Assembly (NCBI GenBank): GCA_002887195.1
Contig: PJAB01000825.1
Coordinates: forward strand, 1 to 20,147
Direction of reading: 5' to 3'
From: Chrysochromulina parva
Lineage: Eukaryota > Haptophyta > Prymnesiales > Chrysochromulinaceae
DNA length: 20,147 nucleotides
Each line of letters begins with the position of its first letter. The first letter of the stretch is position 1. The notes below the pieces were generated by a model that searched no databases, was not told the DNA's origin, and saw nothing but the letters and a program-made list of their open reading frames with translations. The position numbers and the translations under genes were made by a program. This document shows positions 1 to 7,596 of the stretch, one piece after another.

Positions 1-1
1 T

Positions 2-91
2 AAGCGCTTCTACACGAGCCTCGCGGCTTGGAAAGCAGCCAACCCCGAGCCCAAGGAGCCAAAGCCCCTCGGCGCGGTCATTGAGACGTGA
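2..91 (+). CDS. 3' end of an unrecognised protein (partial)
   Basis: The frame starting at base 2 is open to a TGA at 89-91 and encodes 29 residues, beginning KRFYTSLAAWK and ending GAVIET. Of its 29 codons, 24 end in G or C, matching the codon style of the clear genes downstream; this is the main reason for calling it coding. The tail is lysine- and proline-rich and shows no motif. The other two forward frames look less like coding sequence. The rest of the gene lies off the left edge, so no function can be given. Confidence 0.45.
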   Translation, partial: KRFYTSLAAWKAANPEPKEPKPLGAVIET

Positions 92-408
92 GGATGAGAG
101 CTGAGCGTCACACTGAGCTGGCGACGTGCCCTTGGCCTTGTGGGCCTTGGGGCAGCGAGCGCAGACAGACAGAATCGATACGGACTCGACGACTCGATCG
201 AGCAGACGGGAGAGAGAGATAAAGAACAGCCGGGTGTGGGGCGCGTGGTGAGTATACATGAGTACACGCGGAGCGCGCGGCCCTTTGAAAGCCTCGGTCG
301 CGGTCGGAGTTTAGTCGGAGTTTGCTCCAGTGCTGCGTTGACGCGGCGCCGCTTGAAGCGGCGATCATAAGGACGTGGTGCGAGATTTCGCGGCGAGATT
401 TCAAGAAC
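92..408. other. Intergenic region upstream of the macro-SIR2 gene
   Basis: About 317 bases separate the TGA at 91 from the first in-frame ATG of the next gene. The stretch holds a GA-rich run near 208-222 and a GTGAGT at 247 that resembles a splice donor, which could mark a 5' leader intron. The downstream frame stays open back to 322 but without an ATG before 409. I see no clear TATA box, and a minus-strand frame crossing this region looks like a shadow. Confidence 0.4.
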
Positions 409-2502
409 ATGCGCTCGGTTTCGGCTCCTCATAATCCTCACCTCTGTGCGGGCACTGAGTGGGTTATGCTGCTTGTCCCAGTTATCGCGGTGGTGGTGGC
501 AGCTCTTTCCTCTGCTGCTCCGAAGCGCGGGCACATCTTCGTGCTCAACAGCGACGTGCGCTACATCGCATGCGATGCGTGGCTCTGCCCTGTGGACGAG
601 TCCATGGTGGTCAATCCCCTCTGGCAAATATCGAGTCGTGAAATCCCGCCGCGGCCGTCCGGCTGGGGCCTTGATGAGCATCGCTGCATTCGATGCCGTC
701 CCAAGATGGAGCAGGTGCGTGAGTCTTCGCGAGGCTACGAGCATCCGCAGCCGTACCTGGCGCTCGCACTTGGAGGCTTGCCGTTGGATCAACTGGCGAC
801 AACGTTGCGATCCTTCCTCGCGCAGGTCGCGCAAGACCTGGAGGCTGTTCCGTCGCGCTTCGGTAGGGCACTTCCACTTGTGGCGTTACCCGTCTTTGGC
901 GCAGGCTTCATGGTGCCGAAGCTGGAGGACGCGCTCACGGGCGACGATAACACCGGCTCCATCATGCTGATGATGTTGAGTGAGCTGGATGCATTCACGA
1001 AGACGCATGCGATTGACGTAGCCCTGTGCACGGTCGACCAGGCGGCCTTCGGCGCGGCTCACCTCGCGCGGCGGCAGCTTCTCGGAGACAAGCTCTCCGA
1101 GAACCATCTCAACATGTTCAGCATGCTTTGGCGCCTCAAACCCCCGGCCGACATTACCGACCCCGCCCGATTCCACAGCGAGGTGGAGCGGCTGGCCGAT
1201 CGCTTCCTGGACGGGCAGGTGTCGCTCTTCCTCGGCGCGGGCGTCTCGATCAACGCGGGCCTGCCCTCGTGGAAGCAGCTGCTCGACCGCCTCGGTGCGG
1301 AGCTGGGTTTCCTCGCAACGGAACGCGAGGCGTTGTCGCAGCTCAATCCTCTCGAGGCTGCTTCGGTCTGCTCGTCGCGTGCGGGAGGCGACGGGCCGCT
1401 CAAGGCGCGCTGCGCCCGGATCCTCGCGTCGGCCAAGCGCTACTCGCTCCAGCACGCGCTCCTCGCCGGGCTGCCCTTCCGCGGCTGCGTCACGACCAAC
1501 TATGATGAGCTCTTCGAGACGGCTGTGAAGGTCGCAGGCCACGACATGACGATGTTGCCCGCCGGCGCCGGCTCCGTGCGCGACCTATGGTGCCTCAAGC
1601 TGCACGGCACGTGCTCGCGGCCTGAATCCATCGTGCTCACGCGCCACGACTACGCACGCTTCTCGAAGGAGCAGGCGGCGAGCGAGGCGGTGCTGCAGGC
1701 GCTGCTGATGACGCAGCATGTCCTCTTCGTCGGCTTCTCGATGCGCGACGAGAACTGGTGCCGGATCGTCGAGACGGTGCGTAGTGCCCTTGGAGCGGCC
1801 TCGTCCGACGAAGGGAATACTGCCGACCCTACCGCGCGAGGTGGTAACGAGGCCGTCTCGTATGACTCCACCGCGGCTGGCGCCGTCGATGGCTGCAGCG
1901 GCAGCGCCGCCAGCGCGGCCGACGCCGACAAGCAGGCTGAGAAGCAGGAATTTCCTGCCCTAGGTACCATGCTACCTCTCGAGTGCGACTCGCTGTTTGA
2001 CTCCCTTTGGACGGCGGGAGAGCGCCCTCTCCTACACGTCACTGCCATCAGCGAGCTCTTCAGTACAGCGGGCCCCTCGGACCCGACCCCGCGTTGGTCG
2101 CACGAGGCGTCGAGGTTGTCGCATGTGGCGGTGCTTGCACGGGAGCTCGAGATCTTCCTCGATCACGTGGCCTCAGCGGTGGAGGGGCGGCAGTGCCGCA
2201 TCCTCCTCAATTCCAAGTACACTCCACTCCTCTCGCCGCGCTCCTTTGTGCTCGCGGCAGCGCTCAATACCTTCCTCAGCACGCTGCCCGCCGAGGCCAA
2301 GAAGGCGGGGCCCTTCCGTCAGATGCTGCTCCCGATGCTGCTGAGCATGGGGTTGCGCACGCAGGCGGCGAGGGAGCTCTGCGATGACCCCAGGATAGAG
2401 GGGCCGTACCGACGCCGCCTGGGCCGGCTGCTCGAGTGCATGGAGGAGGGGGCTGACGCGCGCCGGCGGCGGAGAGGAAGAGCGCCAAAGATCCTCTCTT
2501 AG
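409..2502 (+). CDS. Macro-like domain + SIR2-like domain protein with N-terminal hydrophobic leader (putative NAD-processing protein)
   Basis: The 697-residue protein has three visible parts. Residues 18-37 are a hydrophobic stretch ending LSSAAP, like a signal peptide or signal anchor. Residues about 42-225 resemble a macro domain: a strand with ACDAWLCPVD, a later LPVFGAGF loop and a VDVALCTVD-like strand before an AAHLARR helix. Residues about 269-460 are SIR2-like: FLGAGVSINAG (Gly276, Gly278, Ser280), TTNYDE with Asn364, KLHG with His399, and VGFSMRDEN. No sirtuin zinc-finger cysteines are seen. In this family the Asn/His pair belongs to the NAD-cleavage site, as in bacterial ThsA- and DSR-type defence proteins. 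A low-complexity insert (about 460-515) follows, then a helical tail with a basic end. The longer frame starts at TTG, so ATG 409 is used; ATG 466 is an alternative that begins right at the leader. NAD cleavage is inferred from the motifs. Confidence 0.8.
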   Translation: MRSVSAPHNPHLCAGTEWVMLLVPVIAVVVAALSSAAPKRGHIFVLNSDVRYIACDAWLCPVDESMVVNPLWQISSREIPPRPSGWGLDEHRCIRCRPKMEQVRESSRGYEHPQPYLALALGGLPLDQLATTLRSFLAQVAQDLEAVPSRFGRALPLVALPVFGAGFMVPKLEDALTGDDNTGSIMLMMLSELDAFTKTHAIDVALCTVDQAAFGAAHLARRQLLGDKLSENHLNMFSMLWRLKPPADITDPARFHSEVERLADRFLDGQVSLFLGAGVSINAGLPSWKQLLDRLGAELGFLATEREALSQLNPLEAASVCSSRAGGDGPLKARCARILASAKRYSLQHALLAGLPFRGCVTTNYDELFETAVKVAGHDMTMLPAGAGSVRDLWCLKLHGTCSRPESIVLTRHDYARFSKEQAASEAVLQALLMTQHVLFVGFSMRDENWCRIVETVRSALGAASSDEGNTADPTARGGNEAVSYDSTAAGAVDGCSGSAASAADADKQAEKQEFPALGTMLPLECDSLFDSLWTAGERPLLHVTAISELFSTAGPSDPTPRWSHEASRLSHVAVLARELEIFLDHVASAVEGRQCRILLNSKYTPLLSPRSFVLAAALNTFLSTLPAEAKKAGPFRQMLLPMLLSMGLRTQAARELCDDPRIEGPYRRRLGRLLECMEEGADARRRRRGRAPKILS

Positions 2503-2650
2503 GGAGGAAGAGGAGGTCGCTCGGGGTCGAGGCACGCGGGAGACAAACGGGGTGAGAAACTTTCCGAAAAAACAATCCGAAAATGGAAAGCTGCAATAGA
2601 AAAAGTCCTCGGCATGCAAAAGCATCACACGTGTGCCCTGAGCGCCACAG
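2503..2650 (+). promoter_or_regulatory. Short intergenic promoter region with a CACACGTGTG palindrome
   Basis: Only 148 bases separate the macro-SIR2 stop from the next ATG, so the 3' flank of one gene and the promoter of the other must share them. The 10-bp perfect palindrome CACACGTGTG at 2626-2635 contains the CACGTG core (2628-2633) recognised by bHLH and bZIP factors in many eukaryotes. It lies 16 bases before the ATG at 2651. An A-rich patch (about 2551-2605) precedes it. The regulatory role is inferred from the motif only. Confidence 0.35.
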
Positions 2651-5600
2651 ATGCGGGGTAGTGCGAGTCGAGAGAGCCCGCCGCCCTTAAACCCCGCCAC
2701 TGTGTTGAACGCAATACACTGGCTGCTTCGGCCGCTGCTGGTGCCCATCACTACTCCTCAGCTGGCAGGCGGGGTTACCTCTCCGGCCGAGAGCAGGTCA
2801 ACGAGTGCACGCAGCGAATCGCCCATATCCATAGTGCAAGGTGTCCTCTCTGGGCATGTGGATGTGCTCGTGCAGCTGGCGAGGTTCATTGACGTGGACT
2901 TTGCCTTCGTCGGCTGGTTTCGGCTGCGAGTCTCGGTGCATGTGGGGACCTCAAGCACGGCTCCGCGGGCGCAGCTCGTCGCACGCTACCGCCGCGGCAC
3001 TGGCCGTGCGCACACCGCCGATAACGACGGTCCGAGCCGAGGGCCGAACGAGTATGTGAGCCGCTGGATCGCCGCGCCCATGGCATCGGCCGAGGTGCTC
3101 AACGAGGCCCTCCTCTTTCGCGTCGCTCTCGAGGAAGTCGCCCTCCCCGCTGACAGTGCTGCACGTTGGGTGCAGTTGCCGTCGGTGCCGCCGATCGTGG
3201 TACGCGTCGTGTGTGAGGGCGTCGAGGACCCCGAGGCCGCAAGCGCTGTCTTTGAGCTGCGCCGGCGCTGTCAGTCGGCCGACTTTATGCCGATTGGCGA
3301 TGGGCGGGGGGTGGCAGACTTGGACGATGACACGCTCGCGGCGTCGATTGCGCCGTCGGAGGCGATCCCAAAGCGCACCATCTCGCAGGCGCGCCACCGG
3401 ATCACGGCGCGGCGCCCCTCGCATGTCTTCGTGCAGTGCGTGCTGCAGGACAAGCACGACGGCCTCTCCGCCCTGGAGCTGTGCGTGCACACGAGCGGAG
3501 TCGGTTACCACATACGCCACTCGACGGCGAGCCTCAGCCTCTCAAGGCAGTCGTCCGCGGAGGAGGCGCCCAGTCCGCTCGCGCTCACGGGCAACGGCAG
3601 CGTCGTCCTCTCCAGGCAGCAAAGTCCCTTGACTCCTCACTCCTCCGCGTACGCCCGCGCCCGCATTGCCGGTGCTCCACAAGGCGGCTTTGAAGTTGAC
3701 GGGCCGGGGAGCCTCGAGATGAGGACAAGCCTCGAGAACGCTCCTGGAGAACGCTCGACTACGGCGCGGGCCCCTGTGGCGGGTGCCAAGGTTCTGCCGC
3801 CCGCACCGGCACTGTGGGAGGGCGCGGCGTCCTTGGAGTTGGCGCTCGATCGAGCCCCGCAGCTGCACGGCGCGCTGCTGGCACCGCTGCGGGCATGCGC
3901 TCACGACCTTCGCGAGTCGGTCCGGACGATCAACCCCGAGGCACCGCATTTGGAGTTGAGTGCGCTCGTGGCAGCGGCGGCGTCGAGCATTGGGCCGCCG
4001 CCGCCGCCGCCGCGCATCGGGGCGCTCTCGCCGCCGCCGCCGTCCTCTCCGCCCAAGGGAGATCGTGCTCGAGATCGTGCTCGAGATCTCCCTTGGGCGG
4101 AGAGGCTGCCGATCCCACCGTCCTCTCGATGCGTCGTCCCGGGCGCCGCCCCGGAGTACCCGCCGGGGGGATCGCGTGTGGTCATCGAGAGCGGGCTGGT
4201 CGAGGCGAACTTGTACGAGAACCGGCTGCGAGAGCTCTGGGCGGCTGGCGCGGATGCCTCGAGCGCGTGGGCGGTGATCGTCGTGGCGATGTGCTCCGTC
4301 CCAATCTGCACCCTTGCCGAGTGGTTCGCTAAGGGCCAACACCGCATCGACATGGCGCACACGGGCCGGCATCTGCTCTCCCGTCGCTTCATGTTTGAGC
4401 ACCGTGACGCGCCGATGCTCACGCCGCCGCCGCTCGAGCCGCAGGCGCTCGCGGTCGCTCTGGAGGGTTTCCCTGACGACGAGCCCCTCTCCCCAGGAGC
4501 CATAGCGGGCGTGCTCGGCAAGAAGCGGCCCGAGCGGTGGCAGGCCGTCGCGCCGCCGGTGCTCGACGAGGCGCAGCCGACACTTGTGGAGGACGCGTAC
4601 GAGCCACGCCCGCACGGAGGGGACGAGAGCCATACCACGCAGCCCGAGCGCCGTCCCGAGCAGCCCGAGCGCCGTCCCGAGCAGCTGCGACTCGCGGCGG
4701 ACTTGCTGCGTGAGCGGCATGAGCAGTTGCTCGGGACGACGCTCACGCATGAGCAGTTGCACCGCGAGGGCGGCGCCGCGCCGGCGGCTTCTCAGCCGCC
4801 GCCGCGGGCGACGCGTGGTACCAACATCGACCCGGACAACGACCGCAGCACCAGCACGCTCGCGGGCGCCGTCGCGGGCGCCATCACGGGCGCCGCGACC
4901 GCCGCAGATACGGTAGAGCTACCCACCCCCTTCTACGGCTCCTCGAGTTGGAAAGGAATGGAGCTCGCTGCCTCGGTGGCCGAGGCCGCCAAGCTCAAGC
5001 GGGTTCCTTCCTCAACCGAAGCTAGCAGCGCGGCCCCGTCCCAAGCGCCGCAGCGCCGGCCGTCGGCGCGGCCGCGGCGGCGCAAGTGTAACAACCTGAT
5101 CGTGCTCATTCACGGCTACGCGGGCTCTGCCTTCGATATGCGCCTCCTGTGCTCCTACCTGCAGCTGCAACTGCCGCGCGTGGCCTTTTTGATCTCCCAG
5201 GCGAACTCGAAAGGGACCAACACGCCGATTGAGACGTTTGCGGAGCGGCTGGCGATGGAGGTGGACGACTTTATCAGCAGCGCGCGCGAGAAGCTCGAGC
5301 TCCAGCACATCTCTTTCATCGCCTTCTCGATCGGGGGATGCGTGCTCAGTGCGGCGCTCAACCTGCCGCACATGCGCAAGTACCTCCCCTTTCTGCACAC
5401 GCTCTGCGCGATCTCGTGCCCTCTCCTTGGCTTACTCGTGCCGAGCGACTCGTACATGGTCGCCTCGGGCCTCTGGTTCATGGCCAACGTGGCGGGCGAC
5501 GTGACTCTGAAGGAGATCTCGATGGTGGACGGGCAAGCATCGGGCAACCACGCGCTGCTCCGCTTGAATGCCAAGGGGCGCTTCCCGCGCTTCAAGCACG

Positions 5601-5914
5601 TGCTGCTCATTGGCTCCACGCAGGACCTCTTTGTGCCGCTCTACTCGAGCCATATGCAGCCGCCGGGCCACCTGCCGGAGAGCGATCCGCGCCGGCAGGC
5701 CATTGCGCGCATGGCCGAGAACGCCCTGAGCTCACTCAGCGGTGCATCGCTGCGGCGCATCGCCGTTACGTTCCATCAGCAGACCGGTGTTGATGCGATC
5801 GGGCGCGCCGTCCACGTCATGTTCCTCGAGAACGTGCCCTTCCTGCGCCTGCTCTCGCTGCGCTATGCGCATTTCTTCCAGGCCGATGAGGAGGAGGTCA
5901 GCGTCAACCTCTGA
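2651..5914 (+). CDS. FAM135: FAM135-family protein with C-terminal DUF676 lipase-like alpha/beta-hydrolase domain
   Basis: This 1087-residue protein has both ends of the FAM135 architecture. Residues 70-98 match the N-terminal signature (LVQLARFIDVDFAFVGWFRLRV), followed by NEALLFRVALEEV. Residues about 815-1080 form the DUF676 hydrolase: LIVLIHGYAGS (His821), a nucleophile elbow AFSIGG with Ser893, Asp992 in STQDLFVP, His1055 in AVHVMFLE, and the family ending ENVPFLRLLSLRYAHFFQ. Ser893, Asp992 and His1055 are the likely triad. The elbow reads A-x-S-x-G rather than G-x-S-x-G. The middle, about residues 290-810, is mostly low complexity with proline runs, an RARD repeat and a duplicated QPERRPE unit. 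The ATG at 2651 is genuine. Substrate and location are unknown; family members are putative lipases or esterases. Confidence 0.88.
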   Translation: MRGSASRESPPPLNPATVLNAIHWLLRPLLVPITTPQLAGGVTSPAESRSTSARSESPISIVQGVLSGHVDVLVQLARFIDVDFAFVGWFRLRVSVHVGTSSTAPRAQLVARYRRGTGRAHTADNDGPSRGPNEYVSRWIAAPMASAEVLNEALLFRVALEEVALPADSAARWVQLPSVPPIVVRVVCEGVEDPEAASAVFELRRRCQSADFMPIGDGRGVADLDDDTLAASIAPSEAIPKRTISQARHRITARRPSHVFVQCVLQDKHDGLSALELCVHTSGVGYHIRHSTASLSLSRQSSAEEAPSPLALTGNGSVVLSRQQSPLTPHSSAYARARIAGAPQGGFEVDGPGSLEMRTSLENAPGERSTTARAPVAGAKVLPPAPALWEGAASLELALDRAPQLHGALLAPLRACAHDLRESVRTINPEAPHLELSALVAAAASSIGPPPPPPRIGALSPPPPSSPPKGDRARDRARDLPWAERLPIPPSSRCVVPGAAPEYPPGGSRVVIESGLVEANLYENRLRELWAAGADASSAWAVIVVAMCSVPICTLAEWFAKGQHRIDMAHTGRHLLSRRFMFEHRDAPMLTPPPLEPQALAVALEGFPDDEPLSPGAIAGVLGKKRPERWQAVAPPVLDEAQPTLVEDAYEPRPHGGDESHTTQPERRPEQPERRPEQLRLAADLLRERHEQLLGTTLTHEQLHREGGAAPAASQPPPRATRGTNIDPDNDRSTSTLAGAVAGAITGAATAADTVELPTPFYGSSSWKGMELAASVAEAAKLKRVPSSTEASSAAPSQAPQRRPSARPRRRKCNNLIVLIHGYAGSAFDMRLLCSYLQLQLPRVAFLISQANSKGTNTPIETFAERLAMEVDDFISSAREKLELQHISFIAFSIGGCVLSAALNLPHMRKYLPFLHTLCAISCPLLGLLVPSDSYMVASGLWFMANVAGDVTLKEISMVDGQASGNHALLRLNAKGRFPRFKHVLLIGSTQDLFVPLYSSHMQPPGHLPESDPRRQAIARMAENALSSLSGASLRRIAVTFHQQTGVDAIGRAVHVMFLENVPFLRLLSLRYAHFFQADEEEVSVNL
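4044..4105. repeat. Perfect 21-bp inverted repeat around a 12-bp tandem repeat, inside the FAM135 CDS
   Basis: Bases 4044-4064 and 4085-4105 are exact reverse complements, with a 20-base spacer. The centre is built of a 12-base unit, gagatcgtgctc, repeated about 2.5 times. The reading frame passes through the structure, which encodes the RARDRARD segment of the low-complexity linker. The arms could form a strong hairpin in RNA or a cruciform in DNA. Confidence 0.9.
4640..4684 (+). repeat. Short in-frame tandem repeat in the FAM135 linker
   Basis: A 21-base unit encoding QPERRPE occurs twice in a row (QPERRPEQPERRPEQ) in the disordered linker. The length is a multiple of three, so the frame is kept. 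It is probably a small slippage duplication. Confidence 0.75.
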
Positions 5915-6170
5915 CGTGCACAGCCCCGTGGTCTTCTTTGGATGCCCTGAGCTGGAATCGGAGAGCGCCAATCGCGTCGGCAGAGGGCGCGACTCCTTTG
6001 TAATACGGTGCGGGACGGGGGCCTTCCTCTCTCGCGCATGCTTACTCGTTATACTGGCATGGCGCATGTGGCTGGACTCGAGTCGTTATCGGGACGTTGT
6101 GGGCGGTCTGGCATGAATCGAAACGCTCAGTTACTTCGCGCTCGGTTTCTGTCGTGTGTTCGAGAGGGGG
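5915..6170. other. 3' flank of the FAM135 gene
   Basis: Bases 5915 to about 6170 show no convincing coding sequence. They presumably hold the 3' untranslated region of the FAM135 gene and the distal promoter of the next gene. I see no repeat or RNA structure to report. Confidence 0.4.
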
Positions 6171-6207
6171 CCAATCTTGAAAATGATTTCGTTCCGTTCT
6201 TATATTT
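6171..6207 (+). promoter_or_regulatory. CCAAT and TATA-like boxes upstream of the small membrane protein
   Basis: CCAAT lies at 6171-6175 and TTATATTT at 6200-6207, about 25 bases apart in the usual order. The TATA-like box is about 90 bases before the ATG at 6294. The surroundings are more AT-rich than the flanking genes. This is a motif-based prediction. Confidence 0.4.
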
Positions 6208-6293
6208 GCTTCGGTGGTGTGACTGTGATTATGTGTCTCATCGCGAGAGTCCAGTTTACGTGTGGTGTGAAGTCTCTGTGATTGAGAGAAAAC

Positions 6294-6779
6294 ATGCTCA
6301 ACCTGCTCCTGCCGACCACCTCCATCATGGCGCTGCTCCCAAGCCCACCGTTGCAGATGCAACGCGCGTACACGCACTCCACAAGGCTTTCCATCCCCGC
6401 AGCGGCTGAGGACGATCGCGCACCGGCGGTGCTGCGTCTCGCACTCCAAGGCACCCCCGTGGCCGCTGCGCTGGCTGTTGGCACGCCGCTGTTTGCGCTA
6501 CTGTATGTGCCACTCGCTGTGCTGGGCCGTGCGGCGGAGGCGCCTCCGGCGGCCACACTGGCTTCGGCGACATTACTGTACGCGGCGTGCGCAACGCTCA
6601 GCGATGGAAACGCGGCTGGCATTCAGCCGCTGCTCGAGACCGTCGCCATCAGCCTTGTCTGCTCCGCTGGGCTGTTGGCTATTGGCGAGGATGCCGAAGC
6701 CGAAGTGTTGCAGAGCGAGACTCAGGTTACGCCGTTAGACGACTGGGATCGCCGGTTGCAAGATAGGCAGCGAAAGTGA
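6294..6779 (+). CDS. Small hydrophobic protein, possibly plastid-targeted membrane protein
   Basis: The 161-residue frame was placed at the ATG at 6294; the longer frame begins at TTG. The N-terminus (MLNLLLPTTSIMALL) is hydrophobic, followed by a Ser/Thr/Arg-containing stretch to about residue 42. That order resembles the signal peptide plus transit peptide of secondary-plastid algae. Three hydrophobic segments follow, at about 54-78, 85-102 and 110-131, and then an acidic then basic tail (LDDWDRRLQDRQRK). I do not recognise the family. CCAAT and TATA-like boxes upstream support it as a real gene. Targeting and topology are inferences from composition. Confidence 0.6.
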   Translation: MLNLLLPTTSIMALLPSPPLQMQRAYTHSTRLSIPAAAEDDRAPAVLRLALQGTPVAAALAVGTPLFALLYVPLAVLGRAAEAPPAATLASATLLYAACATLSDGNAAGIQPLLETVAISLVCSAGLLAIGEDAEAEVLQSETQVTPLDDWDRRLQDRQRK

Positions 6780-7364
6780 GATGGTTCTGGCTTGGTTTCA
6801 TTTTACGCCGTCCAGCACATACAGCTGAACAGTAGGATAAGCAGAAGCAATGGGATCCACAAAGATGAAAATATAGCTCCGTATGATAAAGATCAACAGG
6901 ATCAAATTGAGGATTGAGGAAAAACAGCGTTGTGCCGTTGATGAACTCACACAGTCACATAGGCAGGCCTCAGCTCAGGACGAGCCGGACGAGCCGCCGT
7001 CCACGGTCGTCGCCGTTCGTTTCGCACGCTATGATACTAATGTTGAAAGCTTCAGAAACTCGGAAACAGCAAACACCATAGGGTAATTACCTGAGTGTTG
7101 AAACCCTCCCCCAAGGTCAAAATCTCGCGCCCCACTATGTTGAAACCATAGGGTAATTACCTGCGTGTCGCAGTTGGACGCTTGCGACGAATGCGACGTT
7201 GCGAGTTGCGACCGTGTGCAAGTGTTACCCGGGTGTTACCCTTGATCCTCATCCTGCTGCTGGTGATGCTTTCCCGTCATAGACTGAATTCTTTTCAGGA
7301 CGACGGCATATGTGATGTTGCCATGTTCCCTCCACCACACCGTTGACCCGGGATGTGCCGCGGA
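6780..7364. other. Gene-free region, relatively AT-rich, with direct repeats
   Basis: No convincing gene is present. A 67-codon ATG frame at 6883-7086 lacks codon bias or motifs and is treated as chance. The main structure is a duplicated element carrying a GGTAATTACC palindrome, with nearby copies of TGTTGAAA. This stretch is richer in A and T than the neighbouring genes. Confidence 0.5.
7075..7168. repeat. Pair of 24-bp direct repeats, each with a GGTAATTACC palindrome
   Basis: The sequence accatagggtaattacctg followed by [a/c]gtgt occurs at 7075-7098 and again at 7145-7168, 70 bases apart, with one mismatch. Each copy contains the perfect 10-bp palindrome GGTAATTACC (7082-7091 and 7152-7161). 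The motif tgttgaaa also occurs at about 7040, 7096 and 7138. Two symmetric sites at a fixed distance upstream of the PPR gene could be paired binding sites for a dimeric factor, or the remnant of a small repeat element. Confidence 0.7.
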
Positions 7365-7517
7365 CTCTGAATCGGTGACGGACTCTGAAAGTCTGAATCG
7401 GTGACGCTGACGGTGTGTGTGTCCCGTGTGTGTCCCGTGTGTGTCCGGGGCTCCCCCCGGTGTCTTTTTACCGGGTCTGTCCCGGCTCCCCCGGTGTTTT
7501 TGAACCGGTGTTTTTAC
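7365..7517. repeat. Minisatellite-like tandem repeats upstream of the PPR-TrmB gene
   Basis: Three simple arrays follow one another. The unit tctgaatcggtgacg occurs at 7366-7380 and 7392-7406. An 11-base unit of the form gtgtgtgtccc is repeated about three times at 7413-7446. Three variants of ccggtgt followed by T runs lie at about 7457-7517. The stretch ends just before an in-frame ATG at 7519. It has no coding character and is probably slippage-prone promoter or leader DNA. Confidence 0.6.
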
Positions 7518-7596
7518 GATGTGCGTCGGCTGTTCGTTAGTAGTTCGTGAGAAAAAAAAGGGTTCACGAGATCGTTCACGAGTTCACGAGGCCAGA

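Noticed and set aside
10..834. 274-residue minus-strand frame overlapping the left edge and the macro-SIR2 gene
   Set aside because: It is Arg/Pro/Ser-rich without any motif and lies opposite a gene with clear domains; it is a GC-rich shadow frame.
886..1542. 218-residue minus-strand frame opposite the SIR2 region
   Set aside because: It mirrors the conserved SIR2 coding sequence and has no domain of its own.
3542..4762. 406-residue minus-strand frame opposite FAM135
   Set aside because: It is dominated by Arg runs from GC-rich codons and has no recognisable domain; the plus strand carries a recognised family.
6883..7086. 67-residue plus-strand ATG frame
   Set aside because: It has no codon bias or motif, lies in AT-richer DNA, and overlaps the repeat element.
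7441..7517. GC hairpin plus T runs resembling bacterial terminators
   Set aside because: The gene families are eukaryotic and the T runs belong to a repeated ccggtgt-T array, so an intrinsic terminator is not a sound reading.
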